Origin: CAYHSW01 sp964431075 | Lineage (GTDB): Bacteria; Patescibacteriota; Microgenomatia; JAMCZE01 | Assembly: GCA_964431075.1 (NCBI GenBank) | Contig: CAYSID010000004.1 | Location: forward strand, 1-50,822 | Direction of reading: 5' to 3' | Length of the DNA: 50,822 nucleotides | Shown: one piece after another, positions 33,324-42,115 of the stretch | Position numbering within the stretch: the first letter of the stretch is position 1 | How the letters are laid out: each line of letters begins with the position of its first letter | Position numbers and translations under genes: made by a program | The notes under the pieces: model-generated | The model's input: only the letters and a program-made list of their open reading frames with translations | What the model was told of the DNA's origin: nothing | Database searches by the model: none

Positions 33324-34422
33324 GGATGCCCTTGATAAATATCTCCACTTCCTGTTCAGTATTATAGTAAGCCAAGCTGGCGCGAACGGACGCGGTAATT
33401 CCCAATCTGTTGTGTAGGGGAGTGGCGCAATGATGACCCGCCCGCACAGCAAGGTTATATTCATCATTTAAAAACTGGGCGACGTCGTGCGGATGGACCC
33501 CTCTTACATTAAAACTAATTACTGGAACACGATTCTTTTTCGGCCCATAAATAGTTATTTCCGGAATTTTGTTTAATCTATCAAGCAATAAATTCAAAAT
33601 TCCAGATTCCAAATTCCAAATTCTCTTATAATTAATCGTGTCAATCGCCGCACAAAGGCCAACAACGCCAGCCACATCCGGGGTGCCGGCTTCAAATTTC
33701 CAAGGATAATCCTGGCCAAACATCCCGCCCCCAACCATAAACGGCGACAAAGTTTTTAATAATTCCTCCCTGACATACAAAACCCCGATCCCCATCGGCC
33801 CATACATTTTATGTCCCGAAAAAGCATAAGCCGCACATCCCAACGCCTGAACATCGACTTTATGATGAGGAATAAATTGAGCCCCGTCGACAACAGTGTG
33901 AATTTTGAATTTTGAATTTTGAATATAGAATTGAAATTTTTCTATTGGGTTAATTGTTCCAAGGACGTTGGAGGCATGAGTAATTGCCAAAAGATTTGTT
34001 TTTTCTGATATATTCTCCCTAAATTCCATATTCGAAATTCCATATTCATCATTCAGGTCAATAATGCTAAGTTTTGCCACCCGTTCCCAAGGCAAATAAT
34101 TGGAATGGTGTTCCATAATCGTAGTGGTAACTTCTTTTGGTTTTAGAGTAAAAGCCAGTAAATTTAAAGCTTCCGTCGTATTGCGCAGAAAAATTATCTC
34201 TCTTTCGGATCTGGCATTGATAAACTTGGCCACTTTTTTTCGCCCATTTTCAAAAAGCTCGGTAGCTTTTTCGGACAAATCATAAATTCCCCGATGGACA
34301 TTGGAATTCGAATTTAAATAATAATCTCTAATGGCATTAATCACACCCAACGGCTTCTGGCTCGTCGCCGCATTGTCAAAATAAATAAGTTTTTTATTAT
34401 TTTTGAAAATTGGGAAATTCAT
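33298..34422 (-). CDS. sufS: Cysteine desulfurase SufS
   Basis: A 374-residue type II cysteine desulfurase: IYFDNAATSQKP, MEHHSNYLPW, the PLP-lysine in FSGHKMYGP, and the active cysteine in RAGHHCATPLH. It takes sulfur from cysteine and passes it to SufU. Three short in-frame micro-repeat insertions are visible at DNA 33590-33630 (NLESGILN), 33898-33940 (YIQNSKFKI) and 34018-34052 (YGISNMEF), all in places where surface loops are expected. The start follows the sufB stop by 23 nt, which are themselves AT-rich repeat. Confidence 0.95.
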   Translation of the reverse strand: MNFPIFKNNKKLIYFDNAATSQKPLGVINAIRDYYLNSNSNVHRGIYDLSEKATELFENGRKKVAKFINARSEREIIFLRNTTEALNLLAFTLKPKEVTTTIMEHHSNYLPWERVAKLSIIDLNDEYGISNMEFRENISEKTNLLAITHASNVLGTINPIEKFQFYIQNSKFKIHTVVDGAQFIPHHKVDVQALGCAAYAFSGHKMYGPMGIGVLYVREELLKTLSPFMVGGGMFGQDYPWKFEAGTPDVAGVVGLCAAIDTINYKRIWNLESGILNLLLDRLNKIPEITIYGPKKNRVPVISFNVRGVHPHDVAQFLNDEYNLAVRAGHHCATPLHNRLGITASVRASLAYYNTEQEVEIFIKGIHALLRHFT

Positions 34423-34445
34423 TAAAAATTTAAAATTAAAAATTG

Positions 34446-35840
34446 TCAGCCCTGCTTACTCTCAAATTCCATTTCCAATAATCTTTTGATCTCCATGCCG
34501 TATTCTATCGGCAGCTCTTTAATTATTGAATCGGCAAAGCCGTTGACAATCAGACTCTCGGCTTCGCCGCGGGACAAACCGCGGGACATGAGATAAAAAA
34601 TTTGTTCTTCTTCCATTTTAGAGACTGTCGCTTCGTGTGTGGCCGTTACTTCCTTGGTATCCACCTGCAAATTGGGATAGGTATCCGAGCCGGAATCATT
34701 ATCTAAAATCATGGCATCGCATTTTGTTTTAGTTTTGGCCCCTTTGGCCACAGAATTAACTTTAACCACGCCGCGAAAAGCTGTTGTCCCGCCGGCAAAT
34801 GAAATTGATTTGGATAAAATATTACTTGTGGTTTCGGGGGCAATATGGATCATTTTGGCTCCGGTATCCTGCGTTTGATTTTTCCCGGCAATCGCGAGAG
34901 ACAGGGTTTCCCCTCTCGCGCCTCGTCCAACCAAATAGCACGAAGGGTACTTCATCGTCAGCTTCGATCCGATATTGACATCAAGCCATTGCATTGACCC
35001 ATTTTCCTCAACTCTCGCCCGTTTGGTCACTAAATTATAAACATCGCCGCTCCAGTTTTGGACGGTAACGTAACGCACCGTGGCATTTTTACCAACAAAA
35101 ATTTCCACAACAGCGGCATGTAAAGATTCTGTAGCATAAACAGGCGCGGAACAGCCCTCAATATATTTTACGTCACTGCCCTCATCCGCAATTATTAAAG
35201 TTCTTTCGAATTGCCCAAAATTCTTGGCATTAATCCTAAAATATGCTTGAAGGGGCAAGGAGACCTTTGCCCCTACAGGGACATAAACAAACGACCCGCC
35301 AGACCAGAATGCGGAATTTAAAGCGGCGAATTTATTGTCCGTCGGCGGCACCAGTTTGCCAAAATATTTTCTAAAGATTTCCGGATATTTTTTTAAGGCC
35401 GTATCAGTATCGGTAAACAAAACCCCTTGTTTATCCAGTTTGACCTTTATTGACCCGTAAATTGCGGAACTGTCATATTGGGCTTCAACACCCCCCAAAA
35501 AATTACGTTCTTTTTGCGGCACACCAATTTTTTCGTAGGTTTTTTTAATACTGTCCGGTAAATCTGACCAGGAACTGGCTTTCTTTTTGACTGGATTTAA
35601 GTAATACGTAAAATTATCAAAGTCAATGTCGATTTTAGGCGCCCAAGCCGGCATCTTCGCCTTTTTAAACTCCTCTAGACTTTTTAGTCTAAATTCCTGC
35701 ATCCAGACCGGCTCTTTTTTTGATTTGCTAATCTGTCTGACAATGACAGGAGAAACCCCCTTTTCAACGGCCTTGACATATTCAACTTCGTCAAAAAAGC
35801 CTAATTTATATTCAAGTGGGATAGGATTAGAACTTTGCAT
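34446..35840 (-). CDS. sufB: Fe-S cluster assembly protein SufB
   Basis: A 464-residue SufB with the family beta-helix core: NFLGGVEAQYDS, FWSGGSFVYVPVGAKV, IEGCSAPVY, SMQWLDVNIGSKLTMKYPSC, and the C-terminal VSKMEEEQIFYLMSRGLS. With SufC it forms the scaffold complex. No SufD is present in this operon, so SufB may work as a homodimer with SufC. I chose the ATG at 35840, preceded by AAGGAGG in the last codons of sufC and overlapping it by 14 nt. Confidence 0.95.
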   Translation of the reverse strand: MQSSNPIPLEYKLGFFDEVEYVKAVEKGVSPVIVRQISKSKKEPVWMQEFRLKSLEEFKKAKMPAWAPKIDIDFDNFTYYLNPVKKKASSWSDLPDSIKKTYEKIGVPQKERNFLGGVEAQYDSSAIYGSIKVKLDKQGVLFTDTDTALKKYPEIFRKYFGKLVPPTDNKFAALNSAFWSGGSFVYVPVGAKVSLPLQAYFRINAKNFGQFERTLIIADEGSDVKYIEGCSAPVYATESLHAAVVEIFVGKNATVRYVTVQNWSGDVYNLVTKRARVEENGSMQWLDVNIGSKLTMKYPSCYLVGRGARGETLSLAIAGKNQTQDTGAKMIHIAPETTSNILSKSISFAGGTTAFRGVVKVNSVAKGAKTKTKCDAMILDNDSGSDTYPNLQVDTKEVTATHEATVSKMEEEQIFYLMSRGLSRGEAESLIVNGFADSIIKELPIEYGMEIKRLLEMEFESKQG

Positions 35841-36447
35841 AGCCCTCCTTTTCCACAGCCTTAACCAAACTTCTCTCCCCAGATTTGACAAGTCTCCCGT
35901 TCTTTAAAATATGGATAAAATCGGGCTTCAAATAATCCAACAGGCGGCTGTAGTGCGTGATTAACAAAATCCCCGTTTTGTTTTTTAGAAGTAAATTAAT
36001 GGCTTTGGCAATTATTTTTAAGGAATCCACGTCTGTCCCCGTGTCCGGTTCATCCAAAACGGCAAATTTTGGTTGCAAAACCAAGGCTTGCAGCATCTCC
36101 ATTTTCTTTTTTTCTCCGCCGGAAAAATTTTCATTAAGATTCCGGCCCAGCCATTCTTCAGGGATGTTTAATAATTTCGCTCTAGATTTTAGATATTTAT
36201 AGAATTCCAGCGGGGGTAATTTTCTGTAAGCCAAACGTAAAAAGATAATGTAGTTTACCCCGGAAACGGCGGGGGGGTTCTGGAAACCCAAAAGGGCTTT
36301 GTCAGACAGCGCCCGGGCTAAAGTGCTTTTCCCGCTGCCATTAGGACCCATTAATACATGTAATTCACCCTTTTGGATTTCAAGCGAGAAATTTTTAATT
36401 ATTTCCCTTTCTCCGATTTTTACGTTGAGATTTTTTATTTTTAGCAT
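35827..36447 (-). CDS. sufC: SufC ATPase with a shortened ATP-binding subdomain
   Basis: A 206-residue ABC ATPase, where SufC is normally about 245-250. Walker A (GPNGSGKST), signature NFSGGEKKKMEM, Walker B (FAVLDEPDTGTD) and the switch His (LLITHYSR) are intact. Between ARALS and LLGFQNPPAVSGV about 35 residues are missing in frame; in other SufCs this segment (GNPxY...PDERA) forms the antiparallel beta part near the Q-loop. The Q-loop Gln is kept. No frameshift is needed, so this looks like a real shortened protein. First gene of the suf operon. Confidence 0.93.
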   Translation of the reverse strand: MLKIKNLNVKIGEREIIKNFSLEIQKGELHVLMGPNGSGKSTLARALSDKALLGFQNPPAVSGVNYIIFLRLAYRKLPPLEFYKYLKSRAKLLNIPEEWLGRNLNENFSGGEKKKMEMLQALVLQPKFAVLDEPDTGTDVDSLKIIAKAINLLLKNKTGILLITHYSRLLDYLKPDFIHILKNGRLVKSGERSLVKAVEKEGYAKF

Positions 36448-36580
36448 CTTTTCAATAAAACCAATCCACCAATATCGAAACTTTAATACTCAATCCCCAA
36501 TTTCCAATTCTTTAGATTGGTCGATTGAGTCTTTGGTATTTATTGAATAATTGGTCATTGGAATTATGGGCCTTATTGAA

Positions 36581-37066
36581 TTATGTATGCCGATCTGCCA
36601 CATTGCTGGCTCCAAAACTATCCGGCTTGGTTTTGCAAACAAAGCCGGAGCCACGGATCATGCCAGCTATTTCCGCGATCATGTTTCTGGTGTCCCCGTT
36701 TTCCCCCACGTCAACATGAATCTCCACAATTTTTTCCAGCGGCAAAGCCCTCTTTTTAAATTCCCCGATTAAATGTTGGGCGGTAGTTAACGACTGGGCA
36801 GCCTCTTCATACATTCGCTGCCGCAAATCCTTTATTTTAGATTTGGAGGATGAGGACCAAAAATAAACCCCGCCGTGGCCCACATGATGGACCACAATCG
36901 CCGTGACAAAATGAGCCGTATCTGAATTAGTCATCTCCGAATCAGTCCCCACAATTATTTTGAAAGTGCAGTTGTTCTCGGATTCAATAAAGGAAACGGC
37001 GTGGTCGACAACGCCGGGAAGGCCCATCTGCCCGTAGGTCGGCGAGCAAAAAGTGTTAGAATTCAT
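36581..37066 (-). CDS. YkuK/DUF458-like RNase H-fold protein
   Basis: A 161-residue protein starting at ATG 37066 (MNSNTFCSPTYGQMG). The core IIVGTDSEMTN, FVTAIVVHHVGHGGVYFWSS and EIHVDVGENGDTRNMI matches the DUF458 (YkuK) family, thought to have an RNase H-like fold; the Asp in GTDS and VDVG would be the acidic residues. The function is not established. It is divergent from the SpoU-type methyltransferase with only 5 nt between starts; TATACT on the minus strand lies 12 nt before this ATG. Confidence 0.75.
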   Translation of the reverse strand: MNSNTFCSPTYGQMGLPGVVDHAVSFIESENNCTFKIIVGTDSEMTNSDTAHFVTAIVVHHVGHGGVYFWSSSSKSKIKDLRQRMYEEAAQSLTTAQHLIGEFKKRALPLEKIVEIHVDVGENGDTRNMIAEIAGMIRGSGFVCKTKPDSFGASNVADRHT

Positions 37067-37071
37067 ATGCG

Positions 37072-37665
37072 ATGCACAAGTATACAACAGATGAGCTCGT
37101 GGCACAAAAACCAACGCCGGTGGAGTTTGTCAAAATAAAACGCAACCCGATTGTTTTTATTTTGTATAACATCCGATCATTAGAGAATGTTGGGCTGTTT
37201 TTTCGTCTTGCCGACGCCTTGTTGATTGAAAAAATTTATTTAACCGGCTATACCGGATATCCGAGGTTGGTCGGTAAACAGGATGATAGGCCGGAAAGGA
37301 TCATTGAACATGCGGAAAATGAGATTAATAAAACCGCTATTAAGTTAGTGCCGTTTGTCCCGTGGACACAAAATGAAAATATTTTTTCAATCTTCTCCGA
37401 ACTCCGAACTCTGAACTACAAACTTGTTGGTATCGAGCAGACCGATGAAAGCGTTGACTACAAACTACCGACTACAGACTACCGACTGCCAATCGCCTTA
37501 ATCTTCGGCCATGAACGCACCGGGATTGAAGAGGAAATTTTAGAAAAATGCGATCAAATAATACACATCCCCATGCTTGGTATGGGCAATTCCCACAATG
37601 TTGCCATGAGTGGGGCAATTATTGCCTCCCATATCTTGAACATTTGTGATAGAATAAACAAGTGA
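37072..37665 (+). CDS. SpoU/TrmH-family RNA methyltransferase
   Basis: A 197-residue SPOUT methyltransferase with the three family motifs: NIRSLENVGLFFRLADA (motif 1), LIFGHERTGIEEEIL (motif 2) and IHIPMLGMGNSHNVAMSGAI (motif 3), which form the trefoil knot that binds S-adenosylmethionine. It probably methylates a ribose 2'-OH in tRNA or rRNA; the target is not clear. Two micro-repeats lie in frame between motifs 1 and 2 (ELRTLNYKL and YKLPTTDYRLP, DNA 37396-37490). The stop overlaps the next gene's GTG by 4 nt. Confidence 0.9.
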   Translation: MHKYTTDELVAQKPTPVEFVKIKRNPIVFILYNIRSLENVGLFFRLADALLIEKIYLTGYTGYPRLVGKQDDRPERIIEHAENEINKTAIKLVPFVPWTQNENIFSIFSELRTLNYKLVGIEQTDESVDYKLPTTDYRLPIALIFGHERTGIEEEILEKCDQIIHIPMLGMGNSHNVAMSGAIIASHILNICDRINK

Positions 37666-38081
37666 CGATTTCCAAAAATATTTTGCTTGCTTTAATTACC
37701 GTTGTAATAATTGCTCTTTTGGGAGTCATCGGGTTTGTTTTAGTAAAACCAAAAAATATTGCTGTTGCGCCCAAGATTGAAACACCCGCCGGACAGGACT
37801 CTCTGGGCGGCGCCCCTACCCCGACACCGGCTCAGGTTAAACTCACTGTTACCTCTCCAACTGATGGGTTAATTATTAAAACAAGTAAATTAACTGTTAA
37901 AGGCGTCACAGCCGCCTCTGCAGAAGTTTTTATAAATGATCTGGAATCAAAAGCAGACGCCGGCGGAAATTTTTCGGGGACATTGACTCTTGACGAGGGA
38001 GACAATCCTATCTCTATTATTGCCGTTGATGAAAATGGCAACTTTGCCGAAAGGGAATTAACGGTTAGTTTTGAACCATAG
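37662..38081 (+). CDS. Membrane-anchored Ig-like domain protein
   Basis: A 139-residue protein starting with GTG, with TAGAAT exactly 6 nt upstream. One N-terminal membrane helix (ILLALITVVIIALLGVIGFVL) is followed by a Pro/Thr linker (APTPTPAQ) and a beta-rich domain (LTVTSPTDGLIIKTSKLTVKG ... DEGDNPISIIAVDENGN) of the bacterial Ig-like type seen in surface glycosidases and adhesins. It probably sits outside the membrane. It is the first gene before the pilin cluster. Confidence 0.7.
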   Translation: MTISKNILLALITVVIIALLGVIGFVLVKPKNIAVAPKIETPAGQDSLGGAPTPTPAQVKLTVTSPTDGLIIKTSKLTVKGVTAASAEVFINDLESKADAGGNFSGTLTLDEGDNPISIIAVDENGNFAERELTVSFEP

Positions 38082-38144
38082 CTTGACGTCTCTTCAAAAA
38101 AATGTCATATTTAGTATAATTGAAAAAAGAGGGGTGGTGAATTT

Positions 38145-38540
38145 ATGAGAAAATATGTCGCTCTTGCAACCGCTGTCGTCTTAAACTTCTCCGCCGTACT
38201 GCCTGTCGTGGCCGCGGGAGGCGGGGAGGTTGATTTATGTCCCGAAGGTTTCGAAGGAATTTGCGGCTTATCCATCGGTGGCGTTATCACCGGGGGAATT
38301 CAACTCGTTCTTGCTCTGGCGTTGATACTTGCTTTTGTTTTTCTGGTTTACGGCGGTATCAAATGGATCATGTCCGGAGGTGATAAGGCCGGAACCGAAG
38401 CTGCTAAAGGAACAATTACCGCGGCTTTGATAGGATTGGTCGTAGTTTTCTTATCTTGGGCCCTGCTTAACTTGGTTAAGGGATTCTTCGGCAGTGGAAC
38501 CGGTGACGTCTTGGATCTTGGCAGCATAAAAGCAAAGTAG
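38145..38540 (+). CDS. TrbC/VirB2-like pilin-family protein
   Basis: A 131-residue protein: signal peptide (ALATAVVLNFSAVLPVVAA), a short Cys-containing segment, then two hydrophobic helices (IQLVLALALILAFVFLVYGG and LIGLVVVFLSWALLNLV) joined by the polar loop IKWIMSGGDKAGTEAAKG. This loop and two-helix layout mark VirB2/TrbC-type pilins and their CPR relatives. Unlike most genes here it has a leader of about 24 nt after TATAAT and a good Shine-Dalgarno (GAGGGGTGG), which suggests strong translation, as expected for a pilus subunit. Three more proteins with the same motif follow at 42.1-43.8 kb. Confidence 0.8.
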   Translation: MRKYVALATAVVLNFSAVLPVVAAGGGEVDLCPEGFEGICGLSIGGVITGGIQLVLALALILAFVFLVYGGIKWIMSGGDKAGTEAAKGTITAALIGLVVVFLSWALLNLVKGFFGSGTGDVLDLGSIKAK

Positions 38541-38560
38541 AACACGCGCGCGTTTGTTTT

Positions 38561-38589
38561 AAAAACCCCGTCTTAAACCGGCGGGGTTT
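38561..38589. terminator. Bidirectional hairpin terminator
   Basis: AAACCCCG (38563-38570) and CGGGGTTT (38582-38589) form an 8-bp stem with an 11-nt loop that includes the stop codon of the minus-strand gene. On the minus strand it is followed by TTTTT. It separates the convergent pilin and M23-like genes. Just before it lies the palindrome ACGCGCGCGT (38544-38553). Confidence 0.65.
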
Positions 38590-40071
38590 CGCAGTTTTTA
38601 AGATATTTTTCCGCCGGAACAAACTCAAATTGCCCTTTTGAATTACGCTCCGCGATCTGGACATGGACATGGGGAGAAGACACGTCACCGTCAAAACCGG
38701 CAGTATAGCCAATGACATCTCCTGAATTTGTTTTTGTGCTGTCAACATTATACAAATGATGAAGTTGGATCAAATATTCTTTTCCATCAACGGTCTTTCC
38801 CCGATACTCAACAAAATTTTGTTTTTGGTCGTTATAAGTGTAAGCATCGGTGCTTATTCGCCCATTGCTCCAAGCTATTTTTTGAAGCTTACCATCATTG
38901 CCGGGTAAAGCCGGTAAAATCACCGGGTTGCCAATCATGTTTTGGCCAACAATGTCGTTAGCCATCTCATTACCCGGCCAAGGGCTTGATCCATCAGCAC
39001 AAACTTCCGGCGCGGCGTACCCCGGAGCACAATGCCCCTTGGCCTCTTTTGATTTCAAAGAAATTGTCCTCTCCATATCCACTATTGGGCAGGCAATTGC
39101 TTCCAACGGACCATCGCCAATCACGGTCACCGCTGTGGCAGTGACTTTATTCAGTGTGTAGGTGTTAACAACCGTCACATCCTTCAAGCCGGTGACATCA
39201 AAATTAAATTGGTTTCCCGAGACCGACGGCGAGGAGTTGGTTCTTTTGCCGTTTTTGTCAATTATCGTAATAATATCAGTTCCCCCGGTAATTGATCCTT
39301 GACTGTTGGTAACATTGTAAACAATGGTGTTCCCCCGTAAAACCGCCGTTTTAGTTAAAGTAAAGGGAATAAGCGGTTTTTTGGATTTATAATCCGCGTT
39401 TGGACCTGAGGCCGGGAACTGAACAAGGGCAGTTTTGGTTGCCGACTGCATAAACCAGGTCAACCCCATCGTTCCGGGAATTAAAATTATCAGAATTATG
39501 GGAGTCATCGCCATTAAAGCCCCCTTGCTTAAGCCGGGAATTGAGGAAAACATCGCGCCTCCTCGCGAAAAAATATCAAAAACACTAAATACATTATTAA
39601 AATTTGTTAAACTTGAAACGCCGACACTAAATCTTGCCCTTAGACCCACATTACTGCCCTGCGGCACGGTGGCGGCATACGACTTACCCATTGCTGTGGC
39701 CACGGGGACTGGAGGGGCGGCTTTTTCACCGGTAACTTTTTGACTCGTCGTAAATCGGGCCTTTCTCTCCGCCATCATTACTGCTGACAAACCGGCGGGG
39801 GGCCGTGGAGATTCGGCTTCCGGAACTTGGAGCCTTTGAACCCCGATTATTTTGTCCCTAATTTGGGCAATACTTTGGGAAATCCCAACAGCAACAGCGT
39901 TTTTAACAGCAACCCAAGTCCCCGCCGACCCCCCAACCTTCTCGGTTATAGCTTGAGCCCTCTTAAAATCTTTAATTGCTGCGGTCGGTTTTGTCTCCCG
40001 GGTAATTTTTTCGACACTTGCTGGTTGCCCCGTTTTCTCCTTGGGAGGTTTGATCCCAATATTTCCAACAG
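38573..40071 (-). CDS. M23-like envelope protein of the pilus cluster, C-terminal part (gap at 5' end)
   Basis: About 499 residues are visible from the assembly gap to the stop. They comprise a Lys/Ala/Gln-rich cytoplasmic-type region, one membrane helix (ALMAMTPIILIILIPGTMGL), a beta-rich extracellular part and a C-terminal domain with EYLIQLHHLY and SSPHVHVQIAE. The HxH of the latter and its distance to the first His recall LytM/M23 peptidases, which cut peptidoglycan cross-links and open the wall for secretion machines. The usual H-x-x-x-D of M23 is not clear, so activity is uncertain. It probably continues across the N run to the part at 40082-40830. Confidence 0.65.
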
Positions 40072-40081
40072 NNNNNNNNNN
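40072..40081. other. Assembly gap (10 N)
   Basis: Ten unknown bases break a minus-strand gene. The reading frame differs on the two sides, so the real gap length is probably not 10. A run of exactly 10 N is a usual placeholder in scaffolds. Confidence 0.98.
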
Positions 40082-40830
40082 AAAAAGGTCTGTGGTGCTT
40101 CCTGTTTTTCCCCAACTCCATGTAGCCCCGCCCCAACAACCCATCCCAAAATTTTGGAGGCTGCTTTCCCGGGTGATCTAATATAATCATAAGCCCCCAG
40201 CCCCGCCTGCGCCAATTGTTCTGACCTCTCACGAGCCGCCAATTTTTCTTGAGCACTGATAACTTTTTGTGTCTGTTCGTTGTGGGCAACGATTTTTTCT
40301 CCTACTCCCGGCGTGTAAGTTCTCGACTGGGTCTGTTCCCCTGCAACCGTATCAGCCGGTTTGGGAATTTCCGGAATAATTCTCCCCGCAGTTTCCATTG
40401 CCACCGGCAGCTTTTCTGCTTGTTGCTTATCCCGAACCTTTTCTGATCGGGCATTCAGGTCCTTCAACTTTTGGGCAGCTGTCTCTACACCTTTTGCTGA
40501 CTTTTTTTGCGCTTCCTCAAACCGTTTGCGCAACAGGTCAATATGCGGGGGAATATTTGTTTCTTTAATTTCGTTTAATTTGACAAGGGCCATCCCCTGC
40601 GCCTTTCCCCAAACATCGTTTAGCCCCGCCTCCAAATCGGCTTTAAGTTCCGGAAAAATAATTTCGATTTTTTGCGCCAACGCTTCCTTATCGACCGACT
40701 CCATTTGCTCCATCGTTACCGTCGGATCACCCGAGGCCATTCGCTGGACAATGTCCAAGTCGTGAATTATTTTTTCCCACTCTTTTACAGACACAACTTT
40801 ATATTCTTCCGGTTCCAAACTGTCAGCCAT
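40082..40830 (-). CDS. N-terminal part of the M23-like envelope protein (gap at 3' end)
   Basis: About 249 residues: an acidic helical region (MADSLEPEEYKVVSVKEWEK), long Lys/Glu/Gln-rich helices likely to form coiled coils, and GYVD-free Pro/Thr linkers, ending GAYDYIRSPGKAASKILGWV near the gap. No signal peptide, so this end should be cytoplasmic, consistent with a single internal membrane helix in the other part. TATTAT stands exactly 6 nt before the ATG. It is divergent from the methyltransferase gene, with 35 nt between the starts. Confidence 0.65.
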
Positions 40831-40865
40831 AAATTAATAATAGCGATTTTTGGTAAAATAATCCA

Positions 40866-41372
40866 ATGCAACTTTTGGCTCTTCCCGCCTTCCTTTATAT
40901 CTTCTGGCAAATTAAGACCTTGTGGTGGTCTCTCCCCCAATCCCCGTCAGGCAACTACTCCCAAAAATCCAAACTGAAAGTAATCTTTTTTTGTTTTTGT
41001 TTGCTGCTTTTTTATATTTTTCAATTGTTCGTTCCCCTGTTTACTATAAACTATGAACTATTAACTCTACCGTTCGGCTACCTGTTTGTTGTAGCCGGTT
41101 TCTGGCTCTGCAGAATGGCTCTTGCCGCCCTTGGAGACAACTGGGCCAGTCTTCTTGATTACCAAATCAAACCGGGGCAGAAATTGGTGACTACGGGAAT
41201 TTATAAATATCTAAAACACCCGCTTTATTTGGGAGACATCTTATGGTTAACAGGGCTGGAATTAACTTTAAACAGCTGGTTGTTTATTCCCTTATTTTTT
41301 CTTTTATCCTTTTTATTCTGGCGCCACTCGATTAAAGAAGACAAACTGTTGGCAGAACATTTCAAAATGTGA
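40866..41372 (+). CDS. Isoprenylcysteine carboxyl methyltransferase-like membrane protein
   Basis: A 168-residue protein with four to five hydrophobic helices and the ICMT/PEMT signature near the C-terminus: LVTTGIYKYLKHPLYLGDIL, then two helices and KEDKLL. The G-x-Y-x-x-x-x-H-P motif and the late acidic residue are conserved in membrane methyltransferases that use S-adenosylmethionine. Its lipid or protein substrate is unknown. TAAAAT stands exactly 6 nt before the ATG. A micro-repeat (TINYELLTL, DNA 41036-41070) lies in frame in a loop. Confidence 0.8.
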   Translation: MQLLALPAFLYIFWQIKTLWWSLPQSPSGNYSQKSKLKVIFFCFCLLLFYIFQLFVPLFTINYELLTLPFGYLFVVAGFWLCRMALAALGDNWASLLDYQIKPGQKLVTTGIYKYLKHPLYLGDILWLTGLELTLNSWLFIPLFFLLSFLFWRHSIKEDKLLAEHFKM

Positions 41373-41385
41373 TATTCCTAAACCA

Positions 41386-41490
41386 GTGAAAAAATTATTT
41401 TTTACAGTTCTAACTATTACCTACTGCCTATTGCCTCTTGCCTTTCTTGGTGTGTCCCCCACCCTTGCCGCCCTTACTACCAACTATTAA
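41386..41490 (+). CDS. 34-aa ORF consisting of a signal peptide only
   Basis: From GTG at 41386 the frame encodes KKLFFTVLTITYCLLPLAFL, then a signal-peptidase-like site (PTLAA) and stops at TTNY. The same beginning (MKKLFFT) starts the secreted protein at 42116. The hydrophobic core is written by a micro-repeat (ACCTACTGCC / TATTGCCTCTTGCC). It is either a relic of a truncated paralogue or a free hydrophobic peptide. TATTCC stands 7 nt upstream. Confidence 0.3.
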   Translation: MKKLFFTVLTITYCLLPLAFLGVSPTLAALTTNY

Positions 41491-41508
41491 ATGTGTTATT
41501 CTTAATTC

Positions 41509-42045
41509 ATGGCTAGCAAATTCAAGCTTAAATTGAAAGGTAAAACGGCAGTCTTTGTTGACTGGGCCAATGTCTATAGCTGGCAAGAGTCGCTAAAACA
41601 AAAGGTTGACACTGAAAAGCTTATAAATTATTTAAAAACTTATTCTCAAATAAAAGCTGTTAATTTTTATTTTGGAACAGACAAAAATCCTAAATCCGAG
41701 GCTTTTTTAAATAAGGTAAAAACTGAAGGTTACAAACTTACTACAAAACCGGTAAAATATATCTTGGTAACTAAAGTTACAGGACAACCTGTTTACCGGC
41801 GCAAGTGTGATTTTGACATAGAAATTTGTATCGATGTTCATAAATTATTAGATGAATCGTTTGACAGCTTTGTGTTTTTTACCGGAGATGGGGATTTTTC
41901 CCCGTTATATGAGTTGTTAGTTCAACACAAGAAACAAGTGGTGGTGATTTTTACTCACGGGCATATGGGTCGGGAAATATACGAAATGAACAATCGGGTT
42001 TTTACTAAAGCAATTGATAAAATGGAAGAAGATTTATTTTTCTAA
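41509..42045 (+). CDS. NYN-domain (LabA/DUF88-like) putative ribonuclease
   Basis: A 178-residue PIN-like protein with acidic residues in the usual places: AVFVDWANVY (Asp in the first strand, Asn after), KCDFDIEICIDVHK and FVFFTGDGDFSPLYELL. This is the NYN/LabA pattern of metal-dependent RNases. The RNA target is not known. TATTCT stands exactly 6 nt before the ATG, so it has its own leaderless promoter between the methyltransferase and the secreted proteins. Confidence 0.85.
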   Translation: MASKFKLKLKGKTAVFVDWANVYSWQESLKQKVDTEKLINYLKTYSQIKAVNFYFGTDKNPKSEAFLNKVKTEGYKLTTKPVKYILVTKVTGQPVYRRKCDFDIEICIDVHKLLDESFDSFVFFTGDGDFSPLYELLVQHKKQVVVIFTHGHMGREIYEMNNRVFTKAIDKMEEDLFF

Positions 42046-42115
42046 AAAATACCCCCCCGATTGCTCGAGGGGCGTGATTTAGATAATTGTAAACCAAAAC
42101 ACAAATTTTGTCAAT

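Noticed and set aside
38573..40144. Treating the frame that runs through the N gap as one intact protein
   Set aside because: The residues beyond the gap in that frame are not protein-like, while another frame there continues the real N-terminal part, so the gap length is wrong.
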